Origin: Psilocybe azurescens
Lineage: Eukaryota; Basidiomycota; Agaricomycetes; Agaricales; Agrocybaceae
Assembly: GCA_023853785.1 (NCBI GenBank)
Contig: JAJIRX010000730.1
Span: 62,001 to 126,000, forward strand
Length of the DNA stretch: 64,000 nt
Direction of reading: 5' to 3'
The position numbers were made by a program, and so were the translations under genes. Below are positions 56,309 to 64,000 of this stretch, piece after piece (position 1 is the first letter of the stretch; each line of letters begins with the position of its first letter). The notes under the pieces were generated by a model. The model ran no database searches. It was not told the DNA's origin and saw only the letters and a program-made list of their open reading frames with translations.

Positions 56309-58425
56309 TCTCTGCGTGGTGTTGAGCATTCAAAGAGGATATGTTCCATATTTTCTAGTGCATAGCATACAGTGCATTCACTCCTTGATTGATATTCTGC
56401 TGCAAAGCCAGGCCTTAGCCAGTTTGATCCAATTACTGTATGTATGCATCATGTAATGTCATCCATAGGAAGTACCTGGTGTTTCTTTCCAAATCCTTGT
56501 TACAAATTGAAAACCTGACTTCTGCTGGTTGCATGTTGATACCCAGTATGTCTTTAACTTCCAGTTGGCCTTGGGATATTCAAAATTCAGTATGGAATCT
56601 GGGCTGGTAGTCCTGCTGTTTCTTAGCTTGGACTTGTTTATATGCTCTTGCCTGGATTAGTGAGGCCAGTCTTGCCTCTGTAAGTTCCAATGTGCATCGA
56701 ATTTTTGTTGAGACCACAATCTGAGTATTAAGAGTAGATGCCTCCTCAGCTGCTTGACTTGCTTCTAAGCAGTGTGGATCACTTCTAGATACCAGTGTGA
56801 TTACTGTTTTCCCTTGCCTTCTCCTCACAGCAGCTGTGATTGATTTTAATAGTTTTGAATTTGGTATATCAAGGTATCCACTATCTTCATTAACAGGTAC
56901 ATCTCTGGTAGCTGCATTGAATATTCTGCGTGATGTAGTGTTGAGAGTGAGATGGGCCTTGTTGGGCATTAGATTGAGTGCTAGCTTAACTGCTGATAGG
57001 TCTGCCCTATCAGGGTGTTTACAAACCACTTTTGGTACATGTATTGCTTCTAGCAGTCTAGATTTCCTTTCCAGCATCTCAAATATCAGTCCAGCTCCAC
57101 CAATTGTGGATTCTCCCTCTGTTTGGGTAAAGCTCCTAATGTGGCAGTATGAATAGGCTCTGGGACAATATCTGATCCACGTCTATCATACTTTGGCCGC
57201 AGTGTGGCTCATTTGCCTGGCTTTGTGAATACCCAAAAGACATCTGCCAAGTGATTCATGTGTGGTAGATCTGCATCTACTTCCACTACATCGTGGCTAG
57301 GTATAACATTGAGATCTAGAGTTGTTTGCCAAATTTTCCTATTCTTTATTAGTTTCCATTTTGGGTGAATTGAGTTCATGACTTGTTTTTCCATTTTAAT
57401 ACATTTGTAGAGGCAATCACACCACATGTCTTCTTCTGCTTTGATACATCCCACACACTGGCACTGGACATGTTCTTCATGGTCAGGGTCATCAGCTACA
57501 CATGCAACTTCCATAATGACTCCTATAGTCAGGACTTTGTGTTTGTTGATGAGGCATTTGCCATACTTAGTAAAGGCAAGTCAGCACAGAGATGAGCCAG
57601 CTTCTCTGTGGTTCCATGCTGGCATTTGTTTGAGGATGTCATCTGGTATTTCCAGTCCTTCTATTTGCAGACAATGTTTTTTAGCTGTTGTAAATAGCCT
57701 CCAAACACTCTGAGGATATTTTATGCCAGAGTATGGTTTCCATCTTTGCAGGAATACATTTAATCTTGCTGCCTTTACCAGGTGTTCAGATTGGGGCACC
57801 CCATGTGCCAGCAGGGCATCAGTCACAAAGGCTCAAAGTGGTCTCTTTTTGCCTAGTCCAAAGTATTTTTTCAGCCTCATGAGCTCAATGGCTTCATTTC
57901 TAGCTGCTATATCTAGTAATTTTTGCCTCCCACTTCAAGAGGTGCAAAGAGAGTGTCTTCATTGACTGGAGACATTGTCTTGTCCTCCCACATAGATTTG
58001 TGAACTTTCTTCATTAACCTTTCTTCAATATCTTGAGGCATGCATTGTGCCTGAGTGAGGTACTGCGAGATGCCACCAGCCATTATTTGGACAATACAGT
58101 AAGTCATCTGCTCTCAAGTGTAGGGAAACTGCTCTCCCATTGTTCTAATATTTGATCTATTTTTGCCAGAACTGAGCTCCATACCTGAGAGACATTAACA
58201 TTATTTCCTAGCCAGGCCCCTAATATTTGGGTTGTCTTACCATCCAAAGCAATATGTAGGTTAGCTGGAATAGGCAGAGCTTCTTCATTTGTTTTCCAAG
58301 TATCAATCACTTGCATTCTATACTCATTGCTTCTCAGAGCAATGATTTCTGTTTTTCCAATGTGCAAGTGTGCAGTTGAGGCTGTACACCATTTATCAAG
58401 TATGGCCTGGAGATCTTCAAACTTA
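56309..58425 (-). pseudogene. LINE ORF2, C-terminal half: RT end, RNase H, CCHC end
   Basis: Part of a non-LTR retrotransposon, of Tad-like architecture by its RNase H (inference). From 58,425 downward: FEDLQAILDKWCTASTAHLH and IGKTEIIALRSNEY follow the catalytic RT motif; then GNNVNVSQVWSSVLAKIDQI, LLAHGVPQSEHLVKA, CQCVGCIKAEEDMWCDCLYK, an RNase H-like part (HPDRADLSAVKLALNLMPNK) and a terminal cysteine motif CTVCYALENMEHILFEC at about 56,320-56,390. Many stops. It is cut by the copia 5' LTR at 56,308 and by the Tc1 element at 58,426. Confidence 0.8.
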
Positions 58426-60028
58426 CAGTAGCTCAAAAACCATTCCAATGTTTGGCACTTTCTCACTAATTGTTTAATAACTTGGGAAATAAATTATGTA
58501 AAAGTCTGAAAATATTATATGTTATAGTTTAACATGTGACTAACATATTTTTTTTTTTTACCAAGGTCACGTGATTTTAACAAAAACTGATTAAGTAATG
58601 GAATTTACAAAATAATAAAACATTGGGACAGTTTTTGACCCTATAAAATAATAGCTTTACATGCTTGTAGAAAGCCAAATTGCTTTGTATAAATTGTGAG
58701 AAAATTAAACAAGGTCATGTGACACTATTTGTACACATTTGCAATGTTGAATTCAAGTTCAACCATCTTTCTCTTTAACCACCACATCATGAAGCCTGCA
58801 ACACCTTCTCAGTACAATTCTGTCCTCAATCTTCTTTGAAGAGGGCTATTCTCTTTGTCAAATAGAGTCTAAAACTGGTTTGGGAAAGTCTACTGTTGGA
58901 AGAATCAAGAGGGAAGTGGATGCCAACAAAGAAAACCCCCAAAACAACAAAGGTGGATGTCCTCCAAGCTTACTCCCAAGGGATAAACAGATCTTTTTCA
59001 AATCAAAACAGGAAAGCTGGACAATGCTGTCCAGGCAACACACTTCATCAATGATGCTATTCCCTCTCCTGTTTGTGCCCAAACAGTCAGAAATGCCCTC
59101 AAAGAAAACAAAATCTGCTCTGTTGTTAAATCAAAATGGCCCTCCTCAAGGCTATCCACCATCAAAAACACCTAAAATTTGCCCAGAATCATGTTGGCTG
59201 GACTGTGGAAGATTGGAAAAGAGTACTCTGGTCAGATGAAATAAAAATCAACAGGATTGGCTCAGATGGAAGGATCTATAAATGGAAACCCAAGGGTGAA
59301 GCAATCTCAGATAGAACAACATTACCAACTGTCAAGCATGGAGGGGGCAACAATCTCATGGTATGGGGTTGTATGGGGTGGAATGATGTTGGAACACTCA
59401 CTGAGGTTGAGGGGAAGATGAATGCAGACCAATACTGTGAAATTTTGGAGCATGGGGTGGATGAAAGCTTTGACAACTTGGAGATGGCAGAGGGAAAAGG
59501 ATTTTTCAGCAGGATAATGACCTCAAACACACCTCCAAAAAAAGCTCAAGAATGGTTTTTGCCAATGATGTTGAAGTTATGGAGTGGCCACCCCAATCCT
59601 CTGATCTCAACCCCATTGAACACCTTTGGTTTTTACCTCAAAAGGCAAATGAACACCTATCAGACACCACCCAAAGGAGCATTTGAATTGTGGGAGAGAT
59701 TGGCAAATGAATGGACTGAAATACCTTCAGAAACATGCCAAAGGCTTATAGAAAGCATGCCAAGGAGAATGGAGGCTGTTATCAAGGCAAAGGGAGGCCA
59801 TACTAAGTACTAGATAGAGAGTCAAAAACTGTCCCAATGCTCTATTATTTTGTAAATTCCATTACTTAATCAGTTTTTGTTATAATCATGTGACCTTGGT
59901 GTGAAATATGTTAGTCACATGTTAAAATATAACATATAATATTTTCAGATTTTTACATATTTTATTTCCCAAGTTATTAAACAATTAGTGAGAAAGTGTC
60001 AAACATTGTGATGATTTTTGAGCTACTG
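58426..60028 (+). mobile_element. Tc1-like DNA transposon, 1,603 bp, long TIRs
   Basis: Left end CAGTAGCTCAAAAACCATTC, right end (reverse complement) CAGTAGCTCAAAAATCATCA. The inverted repeats extend about 200 bp, broken by small differences. Each end is flanked by TA (58,424-58,425; 60,029-60,030). It inserted in the LINE ORF2 directly after the RT catalytic box. Confidence 0.9.
58788..59812 (+). pseudogene. Tc1-like transposase, frameshifted
   Basis: N-terminal helix-turn-helix part with ESKTGLGKSTVGRIKRE and KLTPRDKQ. The catalytic part has HHQKHLKFAQNHVGWTVEDW and KRVLWSDEIKINRIGSDGRI (first Asp), LMVWGCMGW, then FQQDNDLKHTSKKAQEW (second Asp) and SSDLNPIEHLW (Glu of the DD34E triad). 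These blocks are in different frames (shifts near 58,830, 59,110, 59,500 and 59,560). The end is RRMEAVIKAKGGHTKY at 59,812. The enzyme would cut at TA sites; it is dead here. Confidence 0.85.
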
Positions 60029-60030
60029 TA

Positions 60031-61102
60031 TCTGCATTATTTAGAAATACTGTTGCATCATCTGCAAAGAGGTTCACAATCAGTTTTTATTTTGGCCCAA
60101 GGATTCCAAGCCCTTTTAGTTGCCAATGGCTCTATTGCTAAGTCAAACAATAGGCAGGACATCAGGTCACCTTGACAAACTCTACAGTTCACTATATATC
60201 CATGGCCTAAATGTCCATTGACCATAGCATGTGTTTCAGCTGTAGAGTACAGTGTTTGACTTATATTTATAGTGGACATTGGAATTCCATATTTTTCTAG
60301 GACCAACCATAGATAATCATGGGCTATTTTATCATAAGCTTTTTCCTGGTCAAGGGCCACTATTAGATCATTTGTTCCAGTTGCTTTGCATATTCTAGAA
60401 CCACTTCAATTAAACAGGTTTGGTCAGTTATCTGCCTTCCTTTCACAAAGCCAGCTTGGCTTTCATCTAACACTTCAGTTGCTACATCTCCAAGTTTGGA
60501 TGCTAGAATTTTGGTAATAAGTTTGTAATCTGCATTCAGAATAGTGAGAGGCCTGTAATTATCCATCTTATCTCTGTCTTTTTTCTTATAAAGAGGACAT
60601 AGCCAACCTTTAGCAAAGCTTGTGAGTTCTGACACCCCATGATCTTCAATATTATTGAAGACAGCTGCTAGAATTCCAAAAATGTCAGGGGCTGTGTCCT
60701 CATCCTCTACTGAGTCAGTTTCAGTACCAGAGCTTTCACTCTCACTGTCCACAGTCTGACTTTTGTCACTGCCATCTGAGTTTAAGTCCTCACCATTATC
60801 AAAAATGGCCTCTGGGGATTGATTTTGTGGGAGAGGAGTCCACTCATTGTCACTATTACAAGTGTCCACAATGTCATTATTTTCTGACTCAGGACTATTT
60901 TGTGTGCTGTTGTTCTCTTTTTTGGGGTTGCTTATCATACCACACCTTCATTGATTTCCAAAGTTCATAGAGAATGCCATCCAAACCAGGAGATTTCCAA
61001 TTTGATGCTACTCTGAGTGCAGCTCCCACATCAGCATCTGATATTCATCATGCTAACAGTTCCACATTTTCAGGTGAAATTTTTCAGTCAGTTGCTTCTA
61101 GG
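60031..61102 (-). pseudogene. LINE ORF2, N-terminal part of reverse transcriptase
   Basis: The minus strand encodes ISDADVGAALRVASNWKSPG (about 61,040-60,980), then an acidic Ser-rich insertion (NNDIVDTCNSDNEW to DEDTAPD), RPLTILNADYKLITKILASK, DESQAGFVKGRQITDQ, MVALDQEKAYDKIAHDYLWL (catalytic Asp), CQGDLMSCLLFDLAIEPLA and NLFADDATVFLN (catalytic DD, in a shifted frame at about 60,040-60,075). It is cut at 61,102 by a KDZ-type terminus, so the endonuclease part and ORF1 are missing. The long acidic insertion inside the RT thumb-proximal region is unusual. Confidence 0.85.
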
Positions 61103-61260
61103 TAGTACTTTACCATCCCCCACACAGTCCATATGGACTTGCCTATATACTGGACTCCAGTGGACTTGACGGACTGCAGTAGATTTTATACTATACAGTG
61201 AATATGGACTAAGATAACTGGAGTCCACTGGACTTGATATAGTAAATAAGTTCAATCTTA
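61103..61260. mobile_element. KDZ-type terminus D, fragment
   Basis: TAGTACTTTACCATCCCCCA and ACACAGTCCATATGGACT are nearly identical to the left end of element A. They are followed by GGACTCCAGTGGACTTGA and GGAGTCCACTGGACTTGA subterminal words. No partner terminus was found; the palindrome begins about 45 bases later. Confidence 0.7.
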
Positions 61261-61305
61261 ATGTAAATTCAGAAGAGTGGAATACAATATATTAATAACT
61301 ATGTA

Positions 61306-62695
61306 CACTGCTGGCAGCGGTGATTTTTGTGGAATGTAAAATTCATGCAAAATGGACTTGCAATAGTTTAAATATACTGTGAGGAACCACACAAGCATGA
61401 GATCAGAAAGCATGCAACACAACACCAACATCAATGTGACCGTATTGTACGGACGGAGACGCATTCCGACCACTCCTATCGCCTTGTCGCACGGAAATCA
61501 GATGCAAATACAAATTTCAGTATCCACCGTATTCAGGGGATGCACAGAAATCAGATGCGAACACAAATTGCATTATGCACTGTACTCAGGAGTCGGAATT
61601 TCAATTTCCACTGTACTCAGGAGTCGGAACACGATAACAAGTCGGCTAGGCATCAAATTCATAGGTAGGAAGAAGCAACATGCCACACACGCCAAGACTG
61701 ACCATAACAGGCAAAGTCGTGCACCGCATATCTTGGCCCTCAATTGCCCCCGTTCCTGTCCAGCTGCTTTCCGTTTCTATTCCCTTTCCTCATTCCTCAT
61801 TTGCAGATAAAGAACATCTCGGTTTCCTTAGTATTAAATTTCAATTTAAATTCATCTACAGTAGATAGACAGTATGTATAAATACGAGAGGATTCCATCT
61901 GGAATCCTCAGTTGAATACAGGCAGATTCTCTTCTCACATCAACTCGCATCGTCTCGGAGTGAATTCGCACTCGATGATCCTCATCTGTATTCACTCATC
62001 CTGCTCTAATTCTTATAAACATAAACCTTAGGCCTTGTAGACGGAGTCTACAATCCTCGCACACACCGCAATTACAATCCCTTCAATACTTTGTTGCTAA
62101 ATCCATCATTTTTGAACCATTTTTTGTTGGAAAAAACAATTAGAATGCAAAGAAAATTTTACATGCCCAGATTTATTATTCTTACAGCTTTGCCTTCTGC
62201 ATTACTTTTTGGACATGCAAAATTCAAGACAATTGAAAATTTTGCCACAATATTGCCAAATTCAGAACCCATCCTTTTCCATTAGCAAAATGATGGATTC
62301 TGAATTTAATATTAATAATATCTAGAATTTTATGCTGTGCAAAATATTTTTTTTAGAGCCATAAAAAAATATTTTGCACAGCATAAAATTCTAGATATTG
62401 ATAATATGCCAAATTCAGAATCCATCATTTTGCTAATGGAAAAGGATGGTTCTGAATTTGGCAATATTGTGGCAAATTTCAATTGTCTTTGAATTTTGCA
62501 TGTCCAAAAAGTAATGCAGAAGGCAAAGTTTAAAGAATAATAAATCTGGGCATGTAAAATTTTCTTTGCATTCTAATTGTTTTTTCCAACAAAAATGGTT
62601 CAAAATGATGGATTTAGCAACAAAGTATATTTAAACTATTGCAAGTCCATTTCGCATGAATTTTACATTCCGCAAAATCACTGCTGCCAGCAGTG
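61306..62695. mobile_element. Foldback element, long palindrome interrupted by a solo LTR
   Basis: Left arm 61,306-61,378 plus 62,091-62,353, right arm 62,361-62,695, centred near 62,357 (GCAAAATATTTTTTTTAGAG / CCATAAAAAAATATTTTGC). After removal of the solo LTR the palindrome is about 680 bp with arms near 335 bp and only scattered mismatches. The ends CACTGCTGGCAGCGGTGATT are themselves nearly palindromic. There is no coding sequence. Could be a foldback transposon or a head-to-head dimer of a MITE. Confidence 0.8.
61379..62085 (+). mobile_element. Solo LTR (707 bp) inside the palindrome
   Basis: Starts GTGAGGAACCACACAAGC (TGTGAGG if the preceding T is counted) and ends CAATTACAATCCCTTCA. 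ATACT is duplicated at 61,374-61,378 and 62,086-62,090, and the uninterrupted right arm of the palindrome has a single ATACT. An internal TATAAATACGAG at about 61,877 fits an LTR promoter. There is no internal retrotransposon sequence. Not related by eye to the 32,439 LTR. Confidence 0.85.
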
Positions 62696-62710
62696 GTAAT
62701 ACATTAATGT

Positions 62711-63036
62711 CTACTTGCAAGGTCCAAGACAAAAAGAAAAAAAGCAATAAAAAAATAAAAAAGGGGGCAGGAGGATGGTAGTAGCACCTGCCATCCTTGC
62801 CCTCACTGTCCCCACCCTCATGCTTGCTGTCCCTGCTGTCCCCACCCTTGTGCTTGCCATCCCTACTATCATGCTTGCTGTCCCTGCTGTCCCTGCCCTT
62901 GACCTTGCTATGCTCACCCTTGCCCTTGCTATTCCTGCTATGCTTGCCCTTGCTCTTGCCATACCCACCCTTGCCCTTGCTGTACCCACCCTTGCCCTTG
63001 CTGTACCTACCCTTACCCTTGTTGTACCCACCCTCC
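62711..63036 (-). CDS. Low-complexity Gly/Lys-repeat frame, 3' part
   Basis: The minus strand codes GGYNKGKGRYSKGKGGYSKG, then Lys/Asp/Ser repeats (SRDSKHEGGDSEGKDGRCYY) and a hydrophobic end. It abuts the copia LTR at 63,037. With 51,242-51,629 it makes one continuous repeat frame if the intervening segment is inverted. Doubtful as a real protein. Confidence 0.35.
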
Positions 63037-63397
63037 TGTTGGGAATGTGCTCGGACATTCCACACATTTATCTTGTAGATTTATCTTATTAATTATCTTA
63101 CTAATAATCTCTCGGCCTTGGTTATATCATACATAGAAATATTTAGATGCTGGTAGATTATTCTAGTTACAGTAGATACATGTATATAAGTAGCTGCGAA
63201 GTTTGTACAATAAAATTAAGTATTCCAAACATAAATTGTCAATAGGTTATGGGCCCCGTGCCTGTACATTAAAACTTGTACTTGAATTCTCAACAGCCAC
63301 ACTCATCCTCATTTATTTTTAACACACAATTAATATGTCAGACAAATATAGCATGTCTGGACCCTACCGAATTTGCATGCTGAAGGCAGAGAATTGG
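63037..63397 (+). mobile_element. Second copia copy: 5' LTR and gag start, truncated
   Basis: LTR 63,037-63,244 (208 bp), primer-binding site GGTTATGGGCCC at 63,245-63,256, leader and gag start MSDKYSMSGPYRICMLKAEN ending in GAGAATTGG, where a KDZ-type terminus is inserted. The LTR shares several diagnostic bases with 51,630-51,837 rather than with 56,101-56,308. Confidence 0.9.
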
Positions 63398-64000
63398 GAG
63401 GTCTTTACACAGCCCACCATTTTTTGGTCAGACTCCAGTCGGACTCCGTCGGACTTTCTATATTCAGAATGACAATTTTTCTGGTCTAGGACTGCTGAAA
63501 TTTTCTGGTGAGATTCTGGTGAGATTCCGGTGAAAGTCCGACCGGACTACAAGTCCAATGGACTGTCTGGGCGGACTGTCCACTGGAAATGACCAGACAG
63601 GATCAACGGAAGTCCAATGGAAGTCCATCGGAATCCCACCGGACATGACCATTGGAATTCCAGCGGACAAGTCCAACGGATGTCCTTTTATTATAATTTA
63701 TACTAGTATAGAAAAAAGACATAAACGAGAATTGAACTCGGTCATCAGAGAATGCCAACCACAAGCGGGATAAACCAACTGAGCCACAAAGGCTTATAGA
63801 AAATAATAAAATTAGTTAAATACATAGTGATGCCACCAAAATTCTTGGCACTGCTCGGCATGGGACAAACAACAACGCATGCATGACATGTTGATGCCAC
63901 GTCAGTCCGTTGTTGATTCCGGCCCCACTTTTTCTTCCACCACCACTACCACCTCGGTTTGGAGTGAGGCGAAAGCCAACCTGACGCTGACGGAGGACAA
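63398..64000. mobile_element. KDZ-type element E, left part, runs out of the window
   Basis: Starts GAGGTCTTTACACAGCCCAC, corresponding to the right end of element C in reverse. It has GGACTCC / GTCCGACCGGACTA / AAGTCCAATGGA subterminal words. The preceding 8 bases AGAATTGG are the expected target duplication. The other end is not in the window. Confidence 0.75.
63725..63795 (-). other. tRNA-like Pol III promoter inside element E
   Basis: On the minus strand TGGCTCAGTTGG (63,775-63,786) is a perfect A box. GAGTTCAATTCTC (63,727-63,739) is a B box, 36 bases apart. The 5' part GCCTTTGTGGCTCAGTTGG is tRNA-like, but the 3' acceptor strand does not pair, so it is a tRNA-derived relic rather than a functional tRNA. 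Confidence 0.6.

Noticed and set aside
63725..63795. Functional tRNA gene
   Set aside because: The A and B boxes are good, but the acceptor strands do not pair and it lies within a transposon; called a tRNA-like relic.

Overview
The window reads as a basidiomycete (probably Agaricomycete) genome. Genes are split by short GT-AG introns. There are mushroom-type F-box-like and G-alpha-like paralogues, and above all KDZ-type transposases with their associated cysteine clusters next to chromoviral Ty3/gypsy, Ty1/copia, Tad-like LINE and Tc1 elements. I cannot name a species.

Layout. About 1-20,538 is the more GC-balanced, gene-derived part. It holds an aldo/keto reductase (1,742-3,235, minus), three decayed members of one F-box-like family (4,619-6,053; 7,878-9,320; about 18,456-19,170), and two tail-to-tail copies of a secreted cupredoxin-like gene (10,680-11,828 plus; 16,948-17,975 minus) with a third copy of its 3' flank at 20,365-20,538. 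Small TIR elements sit among them, including a Harbinger-like MITE nested in a pogo/Tc1-like MITE. From 20,539 on, the sequence is AT-richer and almost entirely transposon. KDZ element A (20,539 to about 25.6 kb) is followed by a GC-rich minisatellite split by a 1.68-kb repeat, a 5'-truncated chromovirus (29,976-32,873) that landed in a fourth F-box family copy, a solo LTR (34,750-35,159), an unrelated F-box-like gene (35,598-37,111), KDZ element B (38,161 to about 42.1 kb), a second copy of the 1.68-kb repeat in inverse orientation next to a gypsy integrase tail, a G-alpha-like fragment (46.2-47.1 kb), and a two-level nested insertion in an exon (48,295-49,829). A KDZ catalytic-core fragment (50.3-50.9 kb), a copia element (51,630-56,308), a LINE interrupted by a Tc1 element (56,309-61,102), a large palindrome split by a solo LTR (61,306-62,695), and a second copia end cut by another KDZ-type terminus (63,398 to the end) close the window.

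The most interesting system is the KDZ family. Two independent elements have the same two-gene order: an uncharacterised multi-exon accessory gene followed by a transposase with a hydrophobic N-terminus, CxC-type cysteine clusters, a D-D-E core and an acidic tail. All the KDZ ends share a CAGTACTTTAC-like or GAGGTCTTTACAC-like terminus but carry different subterminal repeats. One non-autonomous copy has a clean 8-bp target duplication, and two carry tRNA-like A/B boxes about 328 bp from one end.

The copia LTRs and their flanks indicate a roughly 6.7-kb inversion produced by recombination between two inverted copia copies. Nearly every coding sequence here contains single-base indels (often in homopolymers) or nonsense changes, so most genes are called as pseudogenes; assembly error is an alternative for part of them. 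All calls are from reading the sequence by eye; no database search was run.
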